From Adineta vaga (Eukaryota > Rotifera): a stretch of 64,000 bases of DNA. The notes beneath the pieces were generated by a model. It was not told the DNA's origin, did no database searches, and saw only the letters and a program-made list of their open reading frames with translations. This document shows, piece by piece, positions 40,013-50,666 of the stretch. Position numbers and translations under genes: made by a program. The DNA is taken from positions 12,772,001 through 12,836,000 of the forward strand of contig CP075492.1 in NCBI GenBank assembly GCA_021613535.1, given 5' to 3'. Position 1 is the stretch's first letter. The number at the start of each line of letters is the position of its first letter.

Positions 40013-40265
40013 AAAAAAAGGAAACACGATAAGTGATGGTGTGCCCAGGGTAGTGCAGTTCATTGGCGCCGGTAGATGAATCACATTATCATGGACATAT
40101 CACCATTGTCGTATCTCCGTATATAGTTCGAATAGAAGAGGCTATTGAAGTGAAACTCAATTGATATTATGCAATATCAATATGCATCGATACGATGTTT
40201 AGTATCGAATCAAATGAAGGTAATTACACAAACATATTTCTGTTCCAACGGAAATGACGCCTATG
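40013..40265 (-). repeat. Palindromic repeat family B, copy 2 (inverted)
   Basis: Reverse-complement copy of 33045-33298, starting with AAAAAAAGGAAACACGATAA and ending near GGAAATGACGCCTATG. The long GC-richer block (GTGCCCAGGGTAGTGCAG) is identical in both copies, as is the GGCGCCGG palindrome. Confidence 0.8.
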
Positions 40266-40620
40266 TTTATATACAATGTTTTCATCACTAGGTAGTTTAT
40301 GAGTCTTTTCTTTTGTTGCTCTTTATCGTTCACTACGCATTGTGATCGTTGTTTGATTAGACAAGCTACTTTTGTTGCATATATTGGGAAATATGCATTA
40401 TGATTATTGAAGGATAAATATAGTATGTTACGGGAAAATCATTGGAATGAATTAGAGAAAATCTGAAGGCTGATATCTTTGATGTATTGTATCTTTGTCA
40501 ATACCCATGCATATGTAATTAGTTGTATGATGTTGAAACTGTCGATATTTTATATGTTTTGGTCGGAAAAAGGAATGTTGGTCTGAGACGAGAATAATAT
40601 AAGAAAAAGAATCGGAAACG

Positions 40621-40972
40621 AAAAAAAAGGAGGTCGTGGGTGAGTGATGGTACAGTTAGGTTTCCACCGTTAAACCACACAGAATTATAGTAAATTTTAG
40701 ATAAACCATCACTTTCGTACCTCCCGTATACAGTTGTAATGGAAGTGTGTGTTAAAGTGAAATAAATTCATGTTGTGCAATTATTACCATACATAAATAT
40801 CACATACCACGTACATATTGTTTTTGGTAGAAAAGTAATTGCACAAGATGAATTATATTTCAATAGAAATACTACTTGTGCAAGAGAAAGTAAACGAGGT
40901 CCGAAAGCGGTGGGTTATCACAGAATTTCATTTTGACCAACCTCCCATCGCTAACTCATGACTTCATTTTTT
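40621..40972 (-). repeat. Palindromic repeat family A, copy 3 (inverted)
   Basis: Reverse-complement copy of family A. The outer and inner stem segments are nearly identical to copies 1 and 2. The right-hand loop (40661-40698 here) is unrelated to theirs, and the central loop (about 40786-40834) is also different. The 100 bp beyond its T-run end (about 40511-40620) is alignable with the same flank of copy 1 (about 32511-32620). Confidence 0.85.
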
Positions 40973-41206
40973 ACGTTTTTAATGTAAGCTTTATGTTTTA
41001 TTTGTTTAACATTTCACTTGTCAAACAGTTTCTTATGGGATTGCTTCGAATACGCTCAGGTTTTTTCTATACTCAAAACAAGAATATGCTACCATTGTCT
41101 TTAAGAAATTATAATATTCATATTCATTATTTTCATTTGTTTTCTTTTTATTATTAAGAGAAGCTTAAGGCGTGAAAAAAAACGAAAAGAAAAAAGTATA
41201 GTTCAT

Positions 41207-42228
41207 TTAATCTGCAATATAAATCACTTGATGTTTTTCAAGTAAATCAATGTCTTTTTCAAGCATTTTCATTTCATATTCAAGTCGTTCTTTATGTTGT
41301 CGTTTTGGAATAGTATCAATAATAACCGATAATGTTTGATATTCATGATGAACATCTTCCCATTGTTTTTTCAAACCTAAATACAAATAATGGAACAAGA
41401 GAAAGGCTTCCTTACAATTCATTTTATCATAACTAACCATCAATAATTGTTGAACGTTCATCATCACTCATTTCACGCATTGCTCCACGACGAAAATAAT
41501 CTGAAACATATGTTTGATATTCTTGTTTAGCTTTTTCCATATCATTTCGTCGATTTTTTATATAAACAGGTACTTCACCAAAATCCTGCACAAAGAAATC
41601 GAAGAATATTTCTAAATAACCATTGAAGAAGTTGAAGACATACTTTTTTAAAAACATATTTTGGCGCTAGACCACTTGGATCAATAGAGAATTTATCTCC
41701 ATGTCGAGCATCAACTATATTTCTTTCTGGTTTCTTTGGTACTGTCATAACAACATCCAATGCATTTGTTTGAACAAAATTTTTTTCGGTTCTAACGCCC
41801 ATTTTAGGTGCATCATTAATACTTGGAATAGGTGGTTTACGTGGTTGACAATCTTTACATTTAATGGTATCTTTTGCTACAAATAAAACAAGATATATTT
41901 GTTTGATAAGAAATTAACAATTACGAATTGAAGAAGCAGCCGCTGCTGCTTTGCTTTCGCCTTGTTTCTTTTTTAAGAATTGTTGTGGATCAGGTACTGG
42001 TTCTTCAGCATAACCCATCGTTCGATGTTCATATTTACGATCTTTTGATGGATCACGTACGGTAGATTTGAATCTTGACTCGTAACTAATAAAACGAAAA
42101 TTATAAGAACATAAAAGTTATCAATCTGTCTTATACCGAGGTGGCTTTGGTGCACGATATTGAGTACGAGGGATTAGATTATATACGGATTCGTCTTGTT
42201 GATTTGCTCCATTCTTTCCGACAACCAT
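41207..42228 (-). CDS. ENKUR: Enkurin, ciliary TRP-channel/microtubule adaptor
   Basis: Five exons (42228-42137, 42085-41925, 41876-41644, 41585-41438, 41376-41207) join to 804 nt and 267 residues, close to the 256 of human enkurin. Conserved features are VYNLIPR near the N-terminus, APKYVFKK and FGEVPVYIKNRRNDMEKAK in the middle, and the C-terminal enkurin domain: MSDDERSTIIDGLKKQWEDV, HHEYQTLSVIIDTIPK and EYEMKMLEKDIDLLEKH. Enkurin sits inside doublet microtubules of motile cilia and was first described as a sperm TRPC-channel and calmodulin adaptor. A proline-rich PRKPPIP stretch (about residue 90) could bind SH3 domains. The next gene upstream on the same strand is a FOXJ1-like factor, which fits a ciliary context. 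Confidence 0.95.
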
Positions 42229-43226
42229 TTTTTGTTGATTTCTGTTAGAAAACAATGCGAATGAGCAACGATATTAAAAAACAAGTTTCCTAACCATCAT
42301 CACTAACACACAGCTTTTTTTTAGTTGTTTCTTAGCAACAGAATTATGAAAGAGAAAATTAAGTTATCAGAAAATTAATCAAGAAGACAAAGCATAGTTT
42401 TTAATTTAGTATGACAATTTTCAATATAAATTTATCATAATTAAATACGATCATTGTGATGTCGCTGGTTGTCAGACGTTTTTTCATGATTGATCATAGT
42501 AAATTTATATTCAATAACAATGTTAGGTTGGGTTCCGCTTCCTTCCTCTGTAATGCTTCAGAGAATCGTTTTTGTTAGACATCTATTCACTTTGTGTACT
42601 ATCCTAGTACTGTAGAAATTAAAGTTTAGAATATTGTTCAAAATCTTTGTTTATTCTCACAAAATATGACTTCACTCTCATTATAAAAAACACTCAGTTG
42701 ATTGTTTTGAATTTTAAATGTATATTTTTTTCTTATTAAAATCTTTCATATTTTAATTTATTCCATAAACATAATATTTTCATGTTGATGTAACTTTATT
42801 TCAAATAAACATGAAACAACAGGTTCTTTTAATCTGTCAAAAGAGAAGAAAAGATCCATCATACACACATTCACATACACAAACATGTACAATATGATGA
42901 TCATGGACGGACTGTAACTGTTTAAAATCACAGTGATAAATACGAAAGAATATTAGAATTAATCATATAATTGCAAATAGTATGTATGTATGCATGTGTG
43001 TGCGTGTGTATGTTACACATAGTTTCAAAGAAGAGAAAAAGAATTTCAAACACGTACAAATAAAAAAAACACATTCAAGTTAATGATGCTGGACGGAAGA
43101 GAAAAAAAAGCAAAGCAAAAAAACAAAAGAAGCGAAAACTGTTCGACAAACAAAAAGAAGAAAGGAAGACTCTACACAAACAATTATATACAATAAGAAT
43201 ATATATATATATATATATTGTTTGAA
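42229..43226. other. Intergenic spacer with (TA)n
   Basis: Promoter side of enkurin and 3' side of the forkhead gene. A (TA)n run lies at about 43200-43218 and alternating GT/AT stretches at about 42983-43015. No further gene was seen. Confidence 0.55.
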
Positions 43227-44958
43227 TTATTTCGATAATTTTAAATCAAAAGCCGTTTCTAACGATGGTAATTTTGTTGAAGTTATATTGTCAGTTGTGG
43301 GCCACCATAACGGTCGTTTGATTCCTCGACCTTTGATTTTAAGAGATTGTTCTTCATCTTCAAATAGAGAAGAAAATGTCGAATGTTTTGACGGATAATC
43401 AAAACCATCAAATGCACTTGTATCACCACCGGCTGCTGCAACTTCAGCTGAATATGTTAAATCAGTTATTGCAGCATTAAATTCATTGAATAAATCTTGT
43501 TCTGTTTTTGTTGCTAAATCCATATCATTCGCAGTTTCATAGAGATAAGAATCCCAATCGAATGTAACTGAATCTAAAAGAAGCATATCTGCATCATCTA
43601 ATTTTGTTGAAGTAAAATTTTGTTTTGATATTGCCGATGATGATGAACTAGAAGATGATGGAGATAATGTTGCCGATGAATCATTGGTTTGTTGTTGTTG
43701 TTGTTGATGTTGATGATTAAATGGTGGTACTGTTAAGGAATCTGGGGAAGAGATTGGAGAAAGAAAACTACTTGGCATTCGTACATAGGTACAATCATGA
43801 TTCGATCCATGACAATGAACAGAAGTAGGAGCTTTTGTTACAGTACATGGAAGAATTGGATCAGTCCATGCTTGATTTAATTGTTTAGTAGTTGTCGTCG
43901 ATCGTTTCGATGAACGTATACGTTTAGTAGATGATGACTGAAGTTCTTGTTCTTGATGATTTGTTAATAGAGATTGTTGTTTTTGTAATAATGAACGTTG
44001 ATAATCCGATGATAGTTTATATAATCCTCCTTTTGTTCCACTATCTTTTTTATTACGTGAAACTTTAATAAAACATTTGTTCGATAATAAATTATGTCGA
44101 ATAGAATTCTAAAAGAATTAGAAAATATATAAATTAATAAATCTCTTTTTCTATATATTTTCAAGGAAACGACACAAGGTCATATTAAACTACAGTGTTT
44201 CTATTTCCTTTCGAGCTATTATAAATCATTTCCTCATTCGCTTCGATTTACTTTTCTTTCTTTCTTTTTTCATTAAAATAAAAACTAACTAAAGTGTTTT
44301 TGCATTGCTCATTTTGCGTGACACTTTCAAAGCAGAAAAAAAAGACGAGTGCAAACTCAAATTTTCTTTCTCTATGTGTTAAGATATAGAATAATTTATA
44401 GATGTATATGTATATATGTAATTTAAAATCTACCTGCCAAGTTTGTTCCATCTTTTTAAAATATGGAAAATTTTCAAGGATCCATTCATAAATCATTGTT
44501 AATGACATCTTTTCATAACCTGAATATTTCATTGCTAATAGAATCAATTGGTAATAGGAATAAACCGGTTTAGCATGAGGTTGAGTTCGATAAAATTTCC
44601 ATTGATCATCATCATCGATATCATTATGTTGATTATCATCAATATCAATTGGATATACAGCACCATTCGATGATGAACCTACAGATGTATTCGATATACA
44701 TTGTTCTTTACGTTTATTTGTTGTTGCTGATGAATTAATTGTTGGAATTGTTCGTTTCAAAATATTTATATCATGTAACCATGAGAGATTTGTTAAACTA
44801 TCGTCGAATATGGTTGGAGAATTTCGTGATGGTGTATTTGTATTATGTGTTGTGAGAATATGTGTAGTTTCACTTGTCTTATTCATTGATGTCAACGTAT
44901 ACACATTTCGTTGGAGTAACCACTGTGTCATCGACGATCTAGAACGAAATATCGACAT
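43227..44958 (-). CDS. FOXJ1-like forkhead transcription factor
   Basis: Exons 44958-44434 and 44108-43227 join to 1407 nt and 468 residues. The forkhead domain lies at about residues 130-215. It starts with KPVYSYYQLILLAMKYSGYE and continues with MSLTMIYEWILENFPYFKK, a splice junction at EQTWQ/NSIRHNL, then LSNKCFIKVSRNKKDSGTKG and GLYKLSSDYQ. The order IYEWI, NFPYF, TWQNSIRHNLLSNKCFIKV is closest to FOXJ1, the master activator of motile-cilium genes. Several normally conserved residues differ (KPVYSYYQL for KPPYSYATL), so this is a divergent member. An acidic, Ser/Gln-rich C-terminal region with DDADMLLLDSVTFDWDSYLY looks like an activation domain. A TTCTAG at about 44939 could be an acceptor, so the first 10 residues may not be used. 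Confidence 0.85.
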
Positions 44959-47271
44959 AAATCGGTGAAGAATTTAAGGAAAAAAATTTCTTTTGCTTTT
45001 GCACTCTTTTTTTTCTTCTTTTAGATCTAATGGAGAAAAAAGTGTTTTGTAAACAATGGTATAATCATACTTGCACTTGCCTGCTGTTTTTTCAAGATTT
45101 AAAATGCTTTTTCAATTTCATCAGAAACTTTTCTTCTTTCTCTTGCTCAAGGATGAAAGTGTTTCTAGCTTACCATCATAATATATTTATTTTCTTTCTC
45201 TTCTTTTTTTCTTTCAAGCTCATTTGATAAGTGACAGGCACTGCCACGAGCTGAGATTTTTACGCATATGTGAATTCAACAACTTTCCTGTTTGCTTCTT
45301 TTCTCTTCTTCTTTTTTAATATCAAGGACAGACTAATCAAGTAATTCGATTCTCATCTTGTGCGTGTGATGTAATTTCTGTTTTCAAGAGAGAAGTATTA
45401 TTAAAAATATCGAAAAACTTACTAACTTGTTTCAATATGTTACTTAACATTCATCTATTCTCTAGCGAACTGTCATAAAGCTCAAACGCGTCTTTATTTC
45501 TACATAATCAATTCTTGAATAGAGACACCGAAAGACACACACAGAGAGAGAGAGAGAGGGGAAAAGAAAGAACGAAGCGGTGAGAAAAAAAAGACCTTGA
45601 GTTTTTCTTAGCACACACGCACATATTGAGAAGCAATTACTACATCCGTTTTTTGACGTTCTTTTCTCGGAAACATTGGCAAGCAATACGAGAGTAAGGT
45701 AACAGGAATGCAAAGAGAACGAGAAAGAGAAACAAACGAAGAAGTAGAAAAAAAAACGGTAATAACAGAAAAACCTTACACCACCGGAAATATCTATAAG
45801 GTATGATTGCGTGAAATCAATTATTTGAACGAGTTCCAGGTTTAAACAAACACACACTCTTTATGTCACGATGGTCAGATAAGCCATCAGTTTTATGTCT
45901 TTACTTTCTCTTCTTCTTTTTTTCCACATTAATATAATATGAAGGGAAGCGGACATCGAATAATTTTCGATGTGTATGTGTGTGCATGTATGAATAAGAA
46001 AGAATCGAAATTCTTTCTGCCTTTTTTTGATACATACAAAAGCGAGAGCGAATAAGAGAATTAAATTTCAAGTCTCTTTTTTTTCTTCATCTTGTCGAGC
46101 ATGTTTGTTCTCTCTTCAACTCTCTTCTTATGATGAGATCGATTATAAGATGTATATAGGTATTTGTAAAATGCAACAAACGAAGCGCATACGGTTGGAA
46201 GAAAAAGAAAAAGAACAACATATTCTTGAAAAAAAAAACATAAAGTCAGTACAAAAAGAAACGATAGACAATGGATAGAGAGAGAGAACAAAAATGAAGA
46301 AAAAAACATTTCTGCCTGCGGTTTTTACTTCCCAAGAAGAAAATGAGAGTAAAAGTCAATGAAAAGACTACTTATTACCTTGGAAGAGAATAATCTGCAG
46401 ATCATGAATCTACTTCAGCTCATAAAATTCTCGATGTCTGAACAATTCTTATCTGCCTATCGAACGTGCTTATATCACTGTTCAAATACGTACATTAGCA
46501 TATTCTCTTATAGCAAAGAAAGTTGATTTTATTCTTCGTCATACAATCAAACTTTACTTGAGACATGAAAATTTTTGTGATGACTGATGAAAAAAAAACG
46601 AATCATATATGTATTTACATATCAACACACCGACTTCTTTTCTCCCTCTTGTTCGGTTTATATTCTTATTGAACTTGCTTATAATAATCATGAACGATCA
46701 CCAGCAATTGAACAAAGAATATTACATGTTCTTTTCCTATTCCTTTAAACGAGTGATTGAGAAAAAAAAGAAGAAGAAGAAGAAGAAGAAGAAAAAGTGA
46801 AATCTTAGGATGAATAGTAACTTTGACTCGTCGATTTACATCATCTTTACTCGTTTCTTTCTTTTTCTTTCATATTTGATTGCTTCCAAATGTATGTACT
46901 GAGAAATTCAGCTAGCTGTTCAAATATTCAAGATCAACTTTCACTCATTCATCTATGAAACAATACATGAACGATGACGACGACGACGACTTGTGTGTGT
47001 TTACATACTAAAGAATAATAAGAGCACCATCTCATTTGTCTACTCGACATTTCTATGACTTCGTTCCTATTACTGAGAGAGAGATCGATAATTCTTTTTT
47101 TTTTCATTAGAAAGTAATTCTATCTAGTACATCGATGAACGTACTTGGGTTCAATTTTTGTTCTATTTTGAATAGTTCTATGTCGTCTATCATTGGCGCT
47201 CGGAATAGATATCAAAGCGCTAAAACTAAAATGTTTATTCTATTGTTCCATTTTTATTCTTTGTTACTTTA
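44959..47271. other. Intergenic region upstream of the forkhead gene
   Basis: A 2.3-kb stretch with GA tracts (about 45541-45560), (GAA)n at about 46768-46796 and many poly-A/T runs. It should include the promoter of the forkhead gene. Short ORFs here are low-complexity and judged spurious. Confidence 0.55.
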
Positions 47272-47651
47272 ATGAATAAATATCATTCATCAGCTCGGCC
47301 GCATCATTCACATATTGACACGCCGATCTATCGGATTGTTCTCAAAATTCCAATAAGATAAATCTCGATTATTCTCGAAATAATCATAATAGTAGTTCAA
47401 TTCAATATGAAGATTTACTTAAAACATCTAGTCGAATAGATCTTCGTAAGAAACGAACAAATCTATCATATAATCATCAACGATGGCAACCTTTATTCTC
47501 TTCTATACATCTTCTTCTCATTCGTTCAGTCATTTTATTAATCATGTGTTGGATATGTTATTATATTTTTCTTTCGATTTATCCGAAACCTAAAAAACGT
47601 ACTTGGGAACGAGTTTGGCATAATACGGTTGCTTGGCTTATAGAAGACTAA
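47272..47651 (+). CDS. Putative small single-pass membrane protein with a frame break
   Basis: A plus-strand frame opens at ATG 47272 (MNKYHSSARPHHSHIDTPIY) and ends in TAA at about 47365. The neighbouring frame continues with protein-like sequence to the TAA at 47649-47651. They would join if the A-run at 47344-47347 were one base longer, giving about 126 residues. The C-terminal half has a basic stretch (RIDLRKKRTNLSY), one hydrophobic segment of about 22 residues (LLLIRSVILLIMCWICYYIF) and an aromatic, charged tail (RTWERVWHNTVAWLIED). The topology would be a tail-proximal anchor. I do not recognise the family. The break may be a homopolymer sequencing error, or the upstream part may be spurious. 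Confidence 0.45.
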
Positions 47652-48067
47652 ATATTACACGAATGCGATACCTCAATAATATGTTCTTACAAGTTAAACT
47701 AATAATTTATGTTGATTTTCAGTATTTTACATTTCAAATCGTATAAATGTTTAAAATAAATACGGATGATATTTAACTAAATTCTTGTCGATATGAAGAA
47801 AAAAAAACAACGAACATTTGATAGATGATTATGAATCAAAATATGTTTGTTATGATTTCATAGTCATATCGTTCGATAAATATCGAAATTAGATCAATGA
47901 TATAAATCTTCTGTTTCATTTCTTATCTTCTAACTCGAGATAAAAAGAAATCTTTCAAATATTATTTCATAATCAATATTTGTTTCAATTCGATTCGTTA
48001 ATCAATATTTACAAACACATAGAAGATTTAATCGAATAAAAATGAGCGCGTTGTTAATAATTAAATA
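47652..48067. other. Intergenic spacer
   Basis: AT-rich 3' flank of the preceding small gene and 5' flank of the next one. Nothing recognised. Confidence 0.5.
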
Positions 48068-48220
48068 ATGAATGAAACATGTATTGCTCTATTAACAATT
48101 CTTCTTGGTGAAATCTTTCTTTTCAGTCTGATGATAACAGGTACTCTTATAATTTATTATCGTTTTGCTCAACCGAACGAACCAACTATTGATATTGATT
48201 CGATTGGCATGAGTGATTAA
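48068..48220 (+). CDS. Putative 50-residue single-pass membrane microprotein
   Basis: An intronless frame from ATG 48068 to TAA 48218-48220 encodes 50 residues. After a short polar start (MNETC) comes a hydrophobic helix of about 28 residues (IALLTILLGEIFLFSLMITG, then TLIIYY), followed by a short acidic tail (FAQPNEPTIDIDSIGMSD). The composition is that of a genuine membrane microprotein rather than random AT-rich sequence. The downstream tetraspanin gene is convergent. No known family was recognised. The evidence is only composition and an intact frame, so this is tentative. It could also be a late exon of a larger transcript that includes 47272-47651. Confidence 0.4.
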   Translation: MNETCIALLTILLGEIFLFSLMITGTLIIYYRFAQPNEPTIDIDSIGMSD

Positions 48221-48391
48221 AATGAAGGAGAAAGTGAAGACAAAGAGAAATGATGATATTTTTTAAATAAGAAATGGTTTCTTGTATGTTAAATAAAATG
48301 AAGACTAATTGAAAAATGTTAAACTACGAACAAAGAAAGATTGTAGAATGAAAAATAAAAAAACGTTTAATTTAATCGATTTGCTTGTTTT

Positions 48392-49204
48392 TTAAACGCT
48401 TCCATAATTATTTTTCAAATCACGTAGGACGAGAACGGCCAAAGCGACTCCGACGAGTTCGACGAAAAAGAAGAAGAGTGATACACCACCTAATGCTTTG
48501 GAATAACGATAGAATAATGTACGAGCATTTTGATAACAACCTTGAGTAAAATAAGTTGTTGTATTCAAAGCAGATTCTTTACAAAGATTATTTAAGCAAC
48601 ATGATGAAGGTGGAGCCAAAAGTTTAGCAGTTGCAGTCCAATCAGTGAAATTCTCAACACCACAACAGCTCCATTTTTGTTGAAGTTCATCCCATTCGGA
48701 TACAACAGCACGATCCTTTGTAACATATCTTGGCATGGAATCAAGTAATCGTTGACGTAATTGATTATCGGCTTTATTACGAAGTGTAAATCCAACAATA
48801 GCAGCAATTAATTGAAGTAATAAAATGATACATAATGAACCAATAAAGATTTGTAATAATTGTAAGCGATTTTGAATTGCACCAACAAATCCTAGAAGAA
48901 AAAGAATGAATCGTTTCGACAAAGAAACCTAGCAATAGATTTATTTACCGAGAATAGTTAAGAGGATAATAATAACACCTAATGCAATGACAAAACCAGC
49001 GCCAGATATAACTGAACTACCAGTAATTTCAGAAACTAAAATAAGATGAACAAAAGAATGGAATTAAAGACATAGTAATAATAATTTCTTAAACTTACAA
49101 TGTGATGCTTGTCGATGAGCTATACTACCAGTAATAAGTAATGAAAGACCGGCAATGAAATATACGACCAAAAATATAAGAAAAAGTAGCTTATGTAAAC
49201 GCAT
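48392..49204 (-). CDS. Tetraspanin
   Basis: Three exons (49204-49099, 49035-48949, 48891-48392) join to 693 nt and 230 residues. Four transmembrane segments are seen: residues about 8-28 (LLFLIFLVVYFIAGLSLLI), 45-65 (ISGAGFVIALGVIIILLTIL), 78-100 and 200-222. The large extracellular loop has the diagnostic Cys-Cys-Gly (KWSCCGVENFTDW), a second Cys pair (PPSSCCLNNLC) and a final GCYQNA, the six-cysteine pattern of CD63/CD151-like members. There are two N-glycosylation sites (NFT, NTT). Tetraspanins organise membrane microdomains with integrins and other partners. The subtype is not determined. Confidence 0.93.
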
Positions 49205-50666
49205 TGTTTTCGTTAACTGACGAACAAAGTTTGTCTATCACTTTCTTCTAAATATAAAATATAAAATGAATACAAAAAGAAGACGATGTATTTAATAGTG
49301 ATCATCAGTTCATATACATCATCGAAGACGGACGATGAATATAATCGAACACCTCGATAAGAGAAAAGGAAAGAGATATAATTTCAAATACACTTGCTAT
49401 CGATTCGACTAGTAGGATCGATGTTTTTTCTTCTTCTTATTCTCTATGTGTATAAAGAAAGAAAGAACGTATAAGTGGGAGGATATACATTGAAAAGCTG
49501 TAGTGGGCTTAACTAGTTTTCTTTCTCTTCTGGACTGATCGAATAACCAAATGGATAGATTACTTTTTTCTATCATGTGAATAGAAACAGATTTTTTTTT
49601 CTTCTTTTACTTACTCTCTTTTTTTTATCAGAGTTATATAGTACTGATGAATCAGTTCGACTTGTTTATTTCGTAAACGAAGGCCGATGATTAGACAAAA
49701 TAACAAATACAAATAATAGGAGAAAAAAAAAGCTGGTGAGTGACAAGATTTACTAATATAATAAAAGCAAAATGTCATCTATCAATTGGGTCATAAATGA
49801 ATATTCAGAATATGATAAAAGTTGATTGGAAATATTGTGAAAATTGATATAGAATTACATGATACGCATTGATACAAAATAAATAGAAAATCGAAAGAAC
49901 GTTAAAAATCGTGTTTGTTTTTTTGTATTTCTATTTATATGAATCGTTTAATATAGGTAGATACGGACATATTTCGTATGTACACATTCTTATAGGTAAC
50001 TCAGTTTACAAAATAAATTCATATTATAACATTTTGATTTTAATAAATTAAAGATTGCAGTGGAATATCTAAAATTGTATATCTTTTATGTAATTTTATA
50101 TGAGCATTTTATCAATAACTAATATTCAATATTTCATTAACATTGAATTCAACATTGGTTGTTCTAGAAATTTGTTTAACTTGCTCTAAATATATTTTTT
50201 ATCAATTGAATGATAATTTTCATAATAATTCAATCTTTTATGTGGAATAGTATAGATAAGCAAGAAAACTCAATCCTTTTCAGTCGAATAAATAAACCAG
50301 ATGTAATCTTGGTTATTCTGCATGTTGTTATTTATACAGATTTTTGATGAATCATGTAAAGAGGACAAAGGTAAGTAGTTATCGATAGAAACTAGAAGAA
50401 ATTTTAGTTTCAAGTCAGATGTGTTGACACATATATATATATATATATACAATATCATTGCAGGCGTTATATCATCGAACGATGTTTTAAATTACTTTTT
50501 ACTGGTTAAAAATATAATGCAGAACGAAAAAAGAGAATAGTCTGTTTTTGTTGAATTAGTTTGTCAGTACCAGTGAACTTTGATGATTCATAATAAGCAG
50601 TTTTGATAGAATTGAAGAGTTTTTCTATTTCTAGGGAACAAATGTTTTTCAAATAGATTAAGAATT
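49205..50666. other. Divergent intergenic region
   Basis: Separates the tetraspanin (minus) and the Rieske oxygenase (plus), so it holds both promoters. A (TA)n run lies at about 50431-50449. No further gene was recognised. Confidence 0.55.

Larger units (their letters stand above)
38483..41206. other. Repeat-bearing intergenic region between converging genes
   Basis: Holds inverted copies B2 and A3 (listed separately). The rest is AT-rich and non-coding by eye. It separates the Crypton-domain gene (plus) from enkurin (minus). The open frame at about 40933-41157 begins inside repeat A3 and is not considered real. Confidence 0.6.

Noticed and set aside
45462-46309. Several open frames rich in Phe, Ser and Lys upstream of the forkhead gene
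   Set aside because: Low-complexity translations of poly-A/T and GA tracts, with no splice or domain support.
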